Positions 1 to 8,989 of a DNA stretch of 64,000 bases are shown one piece after another (the stretch's first letter is position 1; each line of letters begins with the position of its first letter). Under the pieces are notes generated by a model, which had not been told where the DNA came from, did not search any database, and saw nothing but the letters and a program-made list of their open reading frames with translations. The position numbers and the translations under genes were made by a program. Origin of the DNA: Paenibacillus endophyticus (GTDB lineage: Bacteria > Bacillota > Bacilli > Paenibacillales > Paenibacillaceae); the NCBI RefSeq assembly GCF_014192395.1, contig NZ_JACHXW010000024.1, forward strand, positions 1 to 64,000. Direction: 5' to 3'.

Positions 1-224
1 CCCCCTCTATTCCCGTGCGCCTTCATGTTGCCGAAGTCTACTACGGAGTCCCCCTCTTTGTCTTTCATCTATATCCAACCGGGCGAAATCCTGCGAATAA
101 GCGAGCATTCGGTAGAAAATCATGTCGTACCAAGGGAGTTTAATGAAGCACCATTGATCGATTTATGGCTGAAATATAGGTATTATTATCAATCTTTATT
201 CCAAATTATCAAACTTTGTTTTAA
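1..224. other. No supportable gene; degenerate leader of IS30 scar
   Basis: The first 224 bases contain a short open frame from position 25 that resembles no family I know and ends out of frame inside the IS30 remnant. The words YIQPG near 70-85 recall IS3-type transposases, but the following residues do not fit, so I make no call. Confidence 0.4.
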
Positions 225-866
225 GTCTACATCAAGACCATTTATAGATGGCTATACAAAGGGCGCCTCGCAGCGAGAGCTGATGTCCTGCGACATAAGG
301 GCAAACGTCAAAAGCCAATAGAAACAAGGGGACGCTTTCTCGTCGGTACACCGATCAGCAAGCGACCAAAAGAAGTCCGCAAACGTACGACGTTTGGCTA
401 TTGGGAGCTTCATACCGTGGTCTCCAGCCGGGGCAAAAGCAAGACCTGCGCCGCTACTACGTTCATCGAGCGAAAAACACGACTGTACATGGCACTAAAG
501 ATGCCTGATCGAACGGCTCACTCCATGGAGGTCGCTTTCGGTGTAGTGCTCAGCCAATATCCACTTTGTACCTTCGGGACGGCGACAACAGATCGTGGCA
601 AGGAGTTTGCCTGTTATGCGTACCTAGAAGCTGTGCATAACGTGAAGGTCTACTTCGCCGATCCTTATTCTTTTTGGCAGAGAGGCTCTAACGAGAACGC
701 AAACGGTTTCCTTCGGGACTTCTTCCCCAAAGGCCATGACTTCACTTCCGTTACAGATGGCCAACTCGCTGATGCCATTCGTTTGATTAACAATCGTCCT
801 CGTAAATGTCTCGGTTGGAGGTCGGCTCACGAAGCCTTCATGGAAGAGGTGTCGCACTTAGTTTGA
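225..866 (+). pseudogene. IS30-family transposase, 5'-truncated remnant
   Basis: The open frame runs from just after an in-frame TAA (222-224) to TGA at 864-866, about 213 codons; complete IS30 transposases have roughly 330-350 residues and an N-terminal helix-turn-helix, which is missing. Visible family motifs are IYRWLYKG, ISKRPKEVRKR, TTDRGKEFA (second catalytic Asp) and FWQRGSNENANGFLR (catalytic Glu). The first catalytic Asp, normally in WEGDTV, is replaced: the sequence reads WELHTV, so Asp has become His. No inverted repeats or target duplication were recognised. An inactive scar; family assignment is confident. Confidence 0.85.
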
Positions 867-885
867 CTTTCGTCATATTAATTTA

Positions 886-987
886 TTATCTTCTCGGATA
901 AGTTTTTCTTTGTCCTCTTCCATCTTTAAAATACGAGTATACTCCAATTATTACAATGGCAATAACTACTCCTAATAGTGTATGCAT
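886..987 (-). CDS. Small single-pass membrane peptide (33 aa)
   Basis: A 33-codon frame starts at an ATG (985-987) preceded on the minus strand by AGGAGA nine bases upstream. The product begins MHTLLGVVIAIVIIGVYSYF, a single hydrophobic helix, and ends in a basic tail (KDGRGQRKTYPRR), the usual inside-positive pattern. It lies between the IS30 remnant and a STAS-like gene on the same strand. Function unknown; support is only the good ribosome binding site and the membrane-helix/basic-tail composition. Confidence 0.45.
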   Translation of the reverse strand: MHTLLGVVIAIVIIGVYSYFKDGRGQRKTYPRR

Positions 988-1041
988 AGTTTCAACTCTC
1001 CTATCATCGTTATTCTAGCTAAACCTATCTCAAATTGCATT

Positions 1042-1437
1042 TTACGCAGCTATTTCTGATAACCACACTATTGCATTGTGTATGCGCTCAAATTCATGGT
1101 GCAGTAATTTCGTTTTATCTTTATCAGTTTCTATGTGCAAATTGTTGTTGGCTTCTGAATTCTTTGGATTAACGGTTGCTGTGTACTGAATACCAGCATT
1201 CAATAATCTCGGGAGCCACTCCTCAGATAACCATTTCATGTCTTCTTCTAAAACCAATACGTGGCTGTTATCAAACAAAGCTTTCTTTGCTTTCTTAATG
1301 ACAGCTAACTCAATCATTCTATCTAAAGGATCGCGTAATTCGTCCCCCGTAGCAAAGGAATTCCAGCGTATTACAACAGTTTCGATCTGTTCATCCCAAA
1401 AAATGTGTGATTTATTATAAATATAGTGATTAGACAT
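1042..1437 (-). CDS. STAS/SEC14-like hypothetical protein
   Basis: 131 residues, no signal peptide, no membrane segment. The order is beta-rich N-terminus (YIFWDEQIETVVIRW), a helix beginning DELRDPLDRMIELA, a buried strand AKKALFDNSHV, then EEDMKWLSEEWLPRLLNAG and a strand ending in YTATVNP. This alternation of a strand ending in D-N/S and a following amphipathic helix recalls small STAS or SEC14-like single-domain proteins in Firmicutes and Bacteroidetes, but no diagnostic residue is present. Start ATG has a GGAGAT-like site upstream. Cytoplasmic; function unknown. Confidence 0.55.
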   Translation of the reverse strand: MSNHYIYNKSHIFWDEQIETVVIRWNSFATGDELRDPLDRMIELAVIKKAKKALFDNSHVLVLEEDMKWLSEEWLPRLLNAGIQYTATVNPKNSEANNNLHIETDKDKTKLLHHEFERIHNAIVWLSEIAA

Positions 1438-1663
1438 ATGGCATATCTCCTTAATCGAATTTTAATTATTGTTTTTGATGTTTTCATTATAATACGATGG
1501 ATTGTCATATATCTAATTAATATATTTTAGATTTGATATAGACTATGTCTATGGAAAGATTTTTTTTGATACAATTGTGCATGCTTTTTCTACAATTTCT
1601 GATGATGATTTAGAATTTTCAGAGTCATTCAAACTTGTATGGGGTGATTAAGAACATATAGCA

Positions 1664-1714
1664 GGTAACTTTTTTGTAATTAGGTCACTTTTTTGAAGTC
1701 ATGTCACCTTTTTG
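1664..1714 (+). repeat. Three direct repeats with 19-bp period
   Basis: GGTAACTTTTTTG (1664-1676), GGTCACTTTTTTG (1683-1695) and TGTCACCTTTTTG (1702-1714) recur at exactly 19-bp steps. They sit in the 400-bp gene-poor gap 1440-1845, about 130 bp before the broken LLM oxidoreductase. Regular spacing suggests stacked protein-binding sites rather than chance. The rest of the gap holds only short, unrecognised open frames such as one ending near 1650. Confidence 0.55.
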
Positions 1715-1845
1715 TGCCAACTTCACTAAATTATTTTATACTCTTATAATAATTTTCGGGCAATTACATCTATATTTTAACATAAAATCAAAATTATGAA
1801 GGTTAACTGCGTGACATTATTGAAGAATCGAAGAGAGAACAAACT

Positions 1846-2694
1846 ATGATGAAATATAGAATCCAATCAGATAAAGGTATGGAAGTTGATTTCTATACTG
1901 TAGGAGTCCATATTGAAAACCCGCATACGGGCCATAAAATTAGCGCACAACAGCGAACTTTTGAATTAATTGAAGTAATTAAGCTTTCTGACGAATTGGG
2001 GTTAGACGTTTTTGCTGTTGGAGAAAGACATCAAGACGATACAGCTACTCAAGCGCATTCGGTTATTCTAAGTGCAATTGCACAAGCAACGAAAAAGATT
2101 AAAGTTGCCAGCTCTGCTGCGGTGTTGAGTGTGCATGATCCGGTGCGTATTTTTGAGGACTTTGCGACGATCGATCTTATTTCGAATGGACGCGCCGAAC
2201 TAATCGCTGGCAGAGGTTCAACTATAGGGACCTATCATACACTCGGCTTCAATGTGAATGATTACGAGAAAATGTTGGTAGTCGAGTTATTTTAAGGCAG
2301 CGATATATGCGTTTCGACAAGCTGCAACCAATGCAGGACATGACTCGTCTGATCTTACGATAGTTACGACTACAATACTCTATGTGGCTGAAAATTCACA
2401 GGATGCTCAGAACGAGTTCTATCCACATATGGATAATGTTTATAGAAAAATGCGTGGCATGCCTTTTCCAAAACACCAATTTTTACAGTCAGCGAATGTT
2501 GAGGATGCTTTAATGGTCGGAAGCCCTCAACTAATCATTGAGAAAATTCTAAATCAGTATGAGTTATTTGGTCATCAACGAGTTCTGCTTGAAATGGATC
2601 TTGGAGGAGTGCCATATGACAAACTAGCAAGAAAATCGAGTTGGTAGCTAGACATATTATTCCTGCAATTTGGAGATACACAGCTAAAAGTTAA
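1846..2694 (+). pseudogene. LLM-class flavin-dependent oxidoreductase, broken
   Basis: The N-terminal 145 residues match bacterial luciferase-like monooxygenase relatives (FAVGERH, VASSAAVLSVHDPVRIFEDFA, GRAELIAGRGS). At about 2285 the frame jumps: the family C-terminal part resumes in another frame (YFKAAIYAFRQAATNAG onward) and the roughly 60-80 residues expected between them are missing, so an internal deletion is likely. A second frameshift at about 2630 in an A-rich stretch moves the last residues (IELVARHIIPAIWRY) to yet another frame, ending at 2694. Intact members have about 330-340 residues. It precedes a second broken gene with the same orientation, and both probably formed one operon. 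Confidence 0.85.
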
Positions 2695-2754
2695 TAAATG
2701 CATCCGATTCATACATCAAGTTAAATAACAAATAAAATAAATAGGAGTGATTTT

Positions 2755-3509
2755 ATGAGTACTTTTGTTTATGTACATGGATCTTGGCATGGAGCATGAT
2801 GCTGGGAGAAGATGATTCTTCCATTAGAAGAAGTGGGACATCGAGTCATTGCTTTTGATTTGCCTGGTCATGGAATGGATAAAACGCCAGTGACTGATGT
2901 TACGTTGAACGATTTCACTGATCGCTTATGCGGTATATTAGATAGCGAAAATGGAAAGGTGATTTTGATCGGTCATAGCATGGCAGGACTTGTTATAACT
3001 CAGGCAGCCGAATTTCGTCCCCAAAAAATACAAACTCTTGTTTATTTGTGCGCATATATTCCGAAGAATAATCAGTCCTTGATTCAGATCGCTCAAAGTG
3101 AAAAAAAAGAAACAGATGAACCTTCACTAGTTATCTTCAGTGAGGATCAAACTTACATGGCACTTAATGACGAACTAATCAAGTATTCTTTCATGGTGAT
3201 TGTACTGAAGAAGACGTTATTAAGGCAAAAGAGAAATTATGTCTTGAGCCTTTATCGCCTTTCATAACTCCGGTTATTCTGACAGAAAAGAACTTTGGAA
3301 GCATGCCTCGTGTTTATATAGAAACGTTAAAAGATAATGCTATTTCGATTGATCTGCAAAGAAAAATGTATCAAGATTCACCGTGCGAACAAGTTATTAC
3401 ATTAGATTCAGACCACTCTCCATTTCTATCACAACCTGATAAATTAGCTGTTCATTTAAATCATATAGCTATTAATGAAGTAATTATTCCAAAACAAAAA
3501 GTTTTTTAA
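2755..3509 (+). pseudogene. Alpha/beta hydrolase (esterase-like), broken by TGA and frameshift
   Basis: A good start (AGGAGTG then ATG at 2755) is followed by FVYVHGSWHGA, then TGA at 2797-2799 exactly where relatives have Trp (HGAWCWE). Reading continues in frame with GHRVIAFDLPGHGMD and the nucleophile elbow GHSMAG. Near 3195 a frameshift moves the C-terminal part (FFHGDCTEEDV, TPVILTEKNFGSMPRVYIE) to another frame, which keeps the catalytic His region DSDHSPFLSQP and stops at 3507-3509. The family resembles plant-type methylesterase/hydroxynitrile-lyase-like hydrolases of about 235-250 residues. Two independent lesions make it a pseudogene unless the assembly is wrong. Confidence 0.87.
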
Positions 3510-3551
3510 AGATGTTGTCCATCAAAACACATCTTTATCCTCTATACAAAA

Positions 3552-3586
3552 AGCAGTAGCCGTTATTATCGGTTGCTGTTTTTTCG
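3552..3586 (+). terminator. Rho-independent terminator after hydrolase remnant
   Basis: A stem of AGCAGTAGCCG and CGGTTGCTG (pairs include G-U) around a TTATTAT loop is followed by a T6 run. Confidence 0.7.
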
Positions 3587-3659
3587 TTTTTTAATCCATT
3601 TTTTTAATCCGTGAATTTTGATGCGCATATAATTTTCCATACTCGAGCACAATAGGGTA

Positions 3660-4405
3660 AGCAAACCTAGCCTCGATCACTACGAATCAGGTCGATGAGA
3701 TGATCTTAAAGCCTGCATTTGAAAGTCATCCTCTCAATGAAACGAATGTCATTCATCCAATCGAATGGTTAATTCAACGTATCCCGCTTGTTCGACGCAA
3801 GCAATTATCGGATGCCGACAATGGCGTATAGGAGTTATTGGAAGGGCAATGCTTACTCATCCCGTCGACTGGGCTATCATAACTGAGCTACGATGTTGGT
3901 ATGAAGTTATCACAGGTACGGATCTTGATGATGTAAATGCTAAATAAAAGAGAACAAGCAGAGGCGTCCGTATTAGTGGATACCTCTTTTTTTCATTATC
4001 CAAGTAATCAAAATTGAAAAAGTAATGAGGGCCATGGTTGCCATGAACAGGCATGCCGAAGTCCTGGTCGACCACGTTTACTAATGGATATTTGGCCTTT
4101 CCACTTGCCTGAACTTGCTTCAGCTAGGCTGAGACCGGCATGCCGCAGCCTATATCGCGTAACCGTACCCTTCTTCCGCGTTTGCGGTTAACAAATGCAG
4201 GTCTTTTTCTTGCTGCCGATTCGACCCATCGCCTCGATCTTGCCGATATATTCCGTTGCAAGCGGCACTTTGCATGACGTATTGCCGACATCCACATGCT
4301 GTTTGCCAACCGCCTCGGCGACTGTTTTTGCTTCTCTCTTTGTATCCCCGTTGCTACAAGACGCTGATTCGTTTCATCTGTTCCTCTGATTGGTCGCTTG
4401 GAGTC
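3660..4405. other. Degenerate region without an intact gene
   Basis: On the plus strand about 3661-3830 an open frame reads coding-like (VDEMILKPAFESHPLNET then PIEWLIQRIPLVRRKQLSD) and is cut by a TAG near 3829; a C-terminal-like piece ending TGTDLDDVNAK follows in another frame to 3947. On the minus strand about 4199-4350 a frame reads EAKTVAEAVGKQHVDVG. I recognise no family in either. The look is of gene debris between the hydrolase remnant and the SLH gene. Confidence 0.35.
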
Positions 4406-4431
4406 TTATTATGTTTATTATCTGTTCAACG
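4406..4431. repeat. 26-bp repeat, copy 1 (second at 14655-14680)
   Basis: The 26 bases starting TTATTATGTTTATTATCTG and ending TTCAACG are identical to 14655-14680. The second copy lies directly upstream of an IS3-type OrfA fragment, so this copy may mark the end of another lost insertion element. Confidence 0.7.
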
Positions 4432-4572
4432 TTAATTCATAAGGTGAAGCCATATTGTGTAAGTATCCGGAATTGTAACTACCATTGATTCTTTCATTAT
4501 TCTTTCAGAGGAGCTTGTTATACTTGCAATATTAAAAATTTGTCTTAAATTAACAGAGGGGGAAAAACTGTA

Positions 4573-7500
4573 ATGTCAGCACGGTATTGGACTAGGCGAG
4601 TGATGGTAGGATTAATTATTATTGTAATGGTTTTTGGAAGTATCCCAAGTTGGATTAGTTCTGAGGGAACCCAGGTTCAAGCTGCAGGAGGCTTTGCTGG
4701 GGGAAGTGGTTCGAGCATTGATCCATTTCTAATTGCTACAGCCGATCAGTTAAGTGAAGTTAGGAATTATCTGGATAGCAACTTTGAATTGGTTAGTGAT
4801 ATTGATTTAAGTGATTATCACATTGGTCATTCATGGGAGCCGATAGGCACCTCTGGGGACCCATTCTCGGGAAGTTTAAATGGTAATAATTATACAATCT
4901 CGAACTTGTTTATTAACACTAATATTTCAAATGAGCATTTGGGGTTATTTGGTTATATGCTGGGTTCTGGACATATAAAAAATGTTGTGCTTGAAAATGC
5001 GCATGTAGAAGGTGACTACACAGTAGGAGCCCTAGCGGGTTATGTTAAGGATGGCATATTTGAAAATATTAAGGTTACAGGATCAGTGTATGGTTGGAGA
5101 GAAAGTGTAGGCGGGGTAATCGGCTATAGTGAAAATACGATACTCACTAACGTTAATGCTGAAGCCTATGTAGAAGGCTATGACAATGTAGGTGGGATAA
5201 CCGGTTATAGTATCAATGATACAATTACTGATGTTTATTTTGAAGGGGAAGTAAAGGGTATCCATTATTATATAGGTGGACTATTCGGTATCCTTAGTGA
5301 CGCTACTATTCGCAATAGTGGATCAACGGGAAGTGTATCTGGACATCAATATATAGGTGGGCTAGCAGGTGCTCTTAATCATTCATTTGTTAGTGAAAGT
5401 TATTCTCATGCCAATGTATCTAATACGGATGATGATATGGGCGGATTGATTGGCAACAGTATGGAATCACATATTCAAGATTCATATGCTACTGGTGATG
5501 TAACAGGAGAAGATGATTTAGGAGGATTGGTCGGATACAGCGAAGGGACCCAAATAGAATATTCATATGCTACTGGTAATGTAACAGGAGGCGATGATGT
5601 AGGTGGCTTAGTAGGTGATAACGAGGGCGGTAATATCTCTCACAGCTATGCGGCAGGAAATGTGGTTGCAGAATCGTATGTTGGTGGTTTAGTAGGTGAG
5701 AACGAATCTCCTGCTGCAGGAGATTCGTTAATCGAATACAGCGTTGCGACGGGAAATGTAAGTGGAATTAGTGAGGTAGGAGGAGTTGTAGGTTACAACT
5801 ATAAGGGGATTGTAAATAATAGCTATGCGACTGGAGCTATTACTGGAGAATTGATAGTCGGTGGTTTAGTCGGTGATAATCTAGAAGGATTAGTTGAAAA
5901 TAGCTATTCGATCGGACTAGTAACTGGCGATGATCTTGCAGGTGGATTAGCTGGGTCTAACATTGATGGGAGTATTGTAGACAGTTATTTTGATACCGAA
6001 ACTTCAGGACAGTCGGATAATCTCGGTGTGGGATTAGACTCACAAGCAATGAAAACAATTGACTCCTATGTGAATTGGGATTTCGACAATATATGGAAAA
6101 TGGATATTCATAATAATGGGTATCCGTATTTTGCGGCGTTTCAATCCTTTATAACTTATGTAAGTAATGATGCAGATCCAGATAGTGAAGTAACGAAAAG
6201 TTACGCGTATATTTTAGATTCCCCAGTTTTAGTAATTGGTAATGATCAGAATTGGGGAATGCAAGGTTTTCTTTATAATAGCTGGAACACAGAAAGAGAT
6301 GGTACCGGAATCTCTTACAATGAGGGTGACTCGATATCATCCAATAAAAGTATCATCTTATATGCCACTTGGACAGATAATAGTGAGAAACTTAGCGGGT
6401 TGAGTTTATCTGAAGGAGTAAGTATAAGCCCAGCCTTCTCAGAACATATAACGAGCTATACAGCTCAGGTTGCAAATCATGTGAGTAGTATCAAAGTAAC
6501 GCCTGACCTTGTTGCGTCCGATTCAACAGCGACAGTAGCGATTAACGAGGAAACGGCACTTACGGTACGTAGTGGTCAAGAAAGCGCTGAGCTTACTTTA
6601 GGTGTGGGTGCAAATATAATTAAAGTAGTAGTCACAGCGGCAGATGGAACGACAACCAAGACGTATACCGTGAATGTAACGCGAGAAAATTCTCAAAATG
6701 CAGGAATTCCTTCGCGTAGCTCCAATTCCAATATTAAGAAATTGATCCTAGATACAGGCGTGCAGCAAGATGCCGAATTCAGTTCGGATACATTGAGCTA
6801 TACGCTAAATGTAGATCATAGCGTGCGTCAAATTAGGATCACTCCAACCTTAGAGGATGATAAAGCAACTGTAGCGTTACAAATGAATGGCGTTGCTTAC
6901 GTTGTTACAAGTGGCAGCAAGAGCAGTGAGCTGCCGCTAAAAGTAGGTTCTAACGTCATCGAAATCATTATAACAGCAGAAAATGGTACCATTAAACGGT
7001 ATACTTTGATAATTGTACGTGACCAAGATATAGAAGGTGATTACAAATGCTTATTTAAAGATATTGAGCTTCATTGGGCAAAGGCAGAAATTTGTGAAAC
7101 AGCAAGCTTAGGTATTGTGAAAGGAACGAGTGCTCAACATTTTGGGGCAAATGCAGCGGTTACTCGTGCGGAGTTTGTCGTCATGTTAATGCGTACGCTT
7201 CAAGTCGAGCAGTTCGAGGAATCAACCTCTGTTTCATTCCTTGATCAAGACACTATTCCAGAATGGGCTCGACCATCAATATACACAGCGCTTAAGCAAG
7301 GAATGATAGTAGGATATATGGATGAAACTTTTCGTCCACTTGATGCAATAAATCGAGCAGAAATGGCAGCTATAATTGCACGGGTTATGAACTGGCCAAA
7401 AGATAATATTAAATCTTCATCTTTTTCGGATGATGCAAGCATTCCCGAATGGGCAAAAGGTTTTGCTCAATCTGCTCTCGAGCAGGGCATTGTAACAGGC

Positions 7501-7587
7501 CGTTTAAATAATACATTTGTGCCTTTTGGAAAAACAACTAGAGCGGAAGCAGCAGCTGTTATGTTACGACTTCAAAAAAACTTATAA
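4573..7587 (+). CDS. SLH-anchored surface protein with GLUG and cadherin-like repeats
   Basis: 1004 residues. Residues 1-38 form a signal peptide ending VQAAGG. From about 150 to 480 at least twelve GLUG-type units recur (GGLVGYS, GGVIGYS, GGLVGDN, GGLAGSN), each paired with a strand like SYATGNVTG; such repeats build a beta-solenoid seen in adhesins and IgA-peptidase-like surface proteins. About 527-590 resembles an InlB/Flg_new unit (ILYATWTDN). Two cadherin-like beta-sandwich domains follow (about 600-690 and 715-800, each ending YTVNVTR or YTLIIVR). Three SLH domains at about 827-872, 892-935 and 955-1000 (HWAKAEI, TRAEFVVML, NRAEMAAII, TRAEAAAVML) should bind pyruvylated cell-wall polymer. 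RBS GAGGGGG precedes ATG. Monocistronic, with its own terminator. Likely a cell-surface adhesion or glycan-binding protein; ligand unknown. Confidence 0.9.
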   Translation: MSARYWTRRVMVGLIIIVMVFGSIPSWISSEGTQVQAAGGFAGGSGSSIDPFLIATADQLSEVRNYLDSNFELVSDIDLSDYHIGHSWEPIGTSGDPFSGSLNGNNYTISNLFINTNISNEHLGLFGYMLGSGHIKNVVLENAHVEGDYTVGALAGYVKDGIFENIKVTGSVYGWRESVGGVIGYSENTILTNVNAEAYVEGYDNVGGITGYSINDTITDVYFEGEVKGIHYYIGGLFGILSDATIRNSGSTGSVSGHQYIGGLAGALNHSFVSESYSHANVSNTDDDMGGLIGNSMESHIQDSYATGDVTGEDDLGGLVGYSEGTQIEYSYATGNVTGGDDVGGLVGDNEGGNISHSYAAGNVVAESYVGGLVGENESPAAGDSLIEYSVATGNVSGISEVGGVVGYNYKGIVNNSYATGAITGELIVGGLVGDNLEGLVENSYSIGLVTGDDLAGGLAGSNIDGSIVDSYFDTETSGQSDNLGVGLDSQAMKTIDSYVNWDFDNIWKMDIHNNGYPYFAAFQSFITYVSNDADPDSEVTKSYAYILDSPVLVIGNDQNWGMQGFLYNSWNTERDGTGISYNEGDSISSNKSIILYATWTDNSEKLSGLSLSEGVSISPAFSEHITSYTAQVANHVSSIKVTPDLVASDSTATVAINEETALTVRSGQESAELTLGVGANIIKVVVTAADGTTTKTYTVNVTRENSQNAGIPSRSSNSNIKKLILDTGVQQDAEFSSDTLSYTLNVDHSVRQIRITPTLEDDKATVALQMNGVAYVVTSGSKSSELPLKVGSNVIEIIITAENGTIKRYTLIIVRDQDIEGDYKCLFKDIELHWAKAEICETASLGIVKGTSAQHFGANAAVTRAEFVVMLMRTLQVEQFEESTSVSFLDQDTIPEWARPSIYTALKQGMIVGYMDETFRPLDAINRAEMAAIIARVMNWPKDNIKSSSFSDDASIPEWAKGFAQSALEQGIVTGRLNNTFVPFGKTTRAEAAAVMLRLQKNL

Positions 7588-7614
7588 ATTATATTTGAAA
7601 TGCCCAAAACAGAT

Positions 7615-7660
7615 AAAGGTGAATTCTCATTCGATTTTGAATGAGAATTCACCTTTTTTA
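7615..7660 (+). terminator. Strong terminator of the SLH protein gene
   Basis: An 18-bp perfect stem (7615-7632 with 7639-7656) around a GATTTT loop, followed by a T run. It lies 28 bp after the stop codon. Confidence 0.92.
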
Positions 7661-7778
7661 TTTCGCTCTATTGATGAAGGGGAGAGAAGTCCGGCATTGA
7701 CGAAAGGGGTAGGGTTTAATGAAATACGTTTTTCAATTGTATCGTCAATTATCGGTTTTACATGAACAAGCCGCAGAC

Positions 7779-8213
7779 TTAACCCGCTAAGAGGACCGCT
7801 GCGAGAAAAACGAGCTGCAGCAATGTACGGACAAGCAGTTTAGGTGTGGGTCTCCCGCCGATAGTTAATCTTTCCCGGGCTGCCCTTACATTGGCAGGGA
7901 ACATGGTCACGAGTAGAACCGCTAAGCAGATGGAAGCCGCGCGGGAGGTAGCGGGGAACAGAATGCCGAAGGCTCCCACAATTTCCAGCCACCCGGTGGC
8001 CGTAACAATCCAATCCGGTTTTGGAAAAGCATTCGGGATCATCCTGATGAGATCAGGCCGTCTTTTTCCCCAGTGGGCGGAAGCGGTAAGCAGCAGCATG
8101 ACAGCCACTGCTCCCTGAAGCGGAGAATGCCAATTGTCGAAATAAGACCAGCCGAACAGCCCGAGAACCCTGAACAGCAAATACGAAACAACAAGCGCAA
8201 ATAAAGGTACCAT
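7779..8213 (-). CDS. DoxX-family membrane protein
   Basis: 144 residues with four hydrophobic helices (about 2-20, 34-50, 72-96, 122-142). The centre has the DoxX pattern: ASAHWGKRRPDLIRMIP, then a helix starting TGWLEIVGAFGILFP and one ending MFPANVRAARERL. DoxX proteins are small inner-membrane proteins tied to redox or sulfur stress, or to quinone-linked reactions; the exact reaction is unsettled. It lies 75 bp downstream of a tetR gene on the same strand, so the pair is probably one autoregulated operon. Confidence 0.85.
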   Translation of the reverse strand: MVPLFALVVSYLLFRVLGLFGWSYFDNWHSPLQGAVAVMLLLTASAHWGKRRPDLIRMIPNAFPKPDWIVTATGWLEIVGAFGILFPATSRAASICLAVLLVTMFPANVRAARERLTIGGRPTPKLLVRTLLQLVFLAAVLLAG

Positions 8214-8288
8214 CTTTGACCCTCCGTTTAGAAGATTTTCGTTATCAGGAGAAATAGGTAATGATACACTCTTCCTTTCTTTTTCTAT

Positions 8289-8882
8289 TTATCGGGATTT
8301 TAAAATATTAACCATAAACGACGAATAATCTTGGGTGTTGAAAGAAACCGAAGCTAAAGGAATGGAGGAACGGACGCGCAAACCGAGTGATAGTAGGACG
8401 AACATTTCGGCTGTTTTATCCGTATCAATCGATTCCGAAATAACCCCATGCCGTTGGCCGGTCAAAATCCATTGCTTGGATAAATGCACAGACCGCTCAT
8501 AATACTGATTGAGGGCTTTTGCGACGATAGGCTCATCTTCCTTTCCAAGTAAATAGATCAGCACCTTGTTCGTTACGCCCTGAGCATCTTCCAGCACCGG
8601 AAGACCGTCAATAATCTTCTGCATGGGTCCATCGAACGTTTTTTCGCCTTGTTCCACTGCATTCATAAAATGTTCGTTTGTCTCTTCAAGCCGCTCCTGC
8701 AGCACCCAGGCAAAGATCTCGTCCTTGCTCTTCACATAATGGAAGATAGCGCCTTTTGACATTCCTGATTTTTCCATGATGTCCTTCATAGTGATAGATT
8801 GACACCCTTTTTCCAGTATCAGCTCTTTGGTCGAATTAAGCAGCAGTCCAGTGGTATGCTGCCTCCGTTCCTCTTGCTTCAA
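8289..8882 (-). CDS. TetR/AcrR-family transcriptional repressor
   Basis: 197 residues. The N-terminal DNA-binding domain (about 8-55) shows the TetR pattern: LILEKGCQSITMKDIMEKSG, then MSKGAIFHYVKSKDEIF. The C-terminal part is helical with little conservation, as expected for the ligand-binding domain. It is upstream of doxX on the same strand and its promoter contains a perfect palindrome (8951-8963), so it very probably represses itself and doxX. Inducer unknown. Confidence 0.92.
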   Translation of the reverse strand: MKQEERRQHTTGLLLNSTKELILEKGCQSITMKDIMEKSGMSKGAIFHYVKSKDEIFAWVLQERLEETNEHFMNAVEQGEKTFDGPMQKIIDGLPVLEDAQGVTNKVLIYLLGKEDEPIVAKALNQYYERSVHLSKQWILTGQRHGVISESIDTDKTAEMFVLLSLGLRVRSSIPLASVSFNTQDYSSFMVNILKSR

Positions 8883-8941
8883 AGTAATCCCTCCATGCTC
8901 TTTTCACAACCAATACGTCGATTGATTATGTCTATAGTCTC

Positions 8942-8970
8942 ATTATAAATACCGACCATCGGTTTGTAAA
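8942..8970 (-). promoter_or_regulatory. tetR-doxX promoter with embedded operator
   Basis: On the minus strand TTTACA (8970-8965), a 17-bp spacer and TATAAT (8947-8942) form a good sigma-A promoter about 60 bp before the tetR start. The spacer contains ACCGA-TGG-TCGGT as a perfect dyad (8951-8963). A repressor bound there would block RNA polymerase directly. Confidence 0.8.
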
Positions 8971-8989
8971 GTGCGATTATCAAATTTCA

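Noticed and set aside
5000-6000. Repetitive DNA that could be taken for a CRISPR or tandem array
   Set aside because: The repeats keep codon phase and encode GLUG units of a surface protein; they are degenerate at DNA level.
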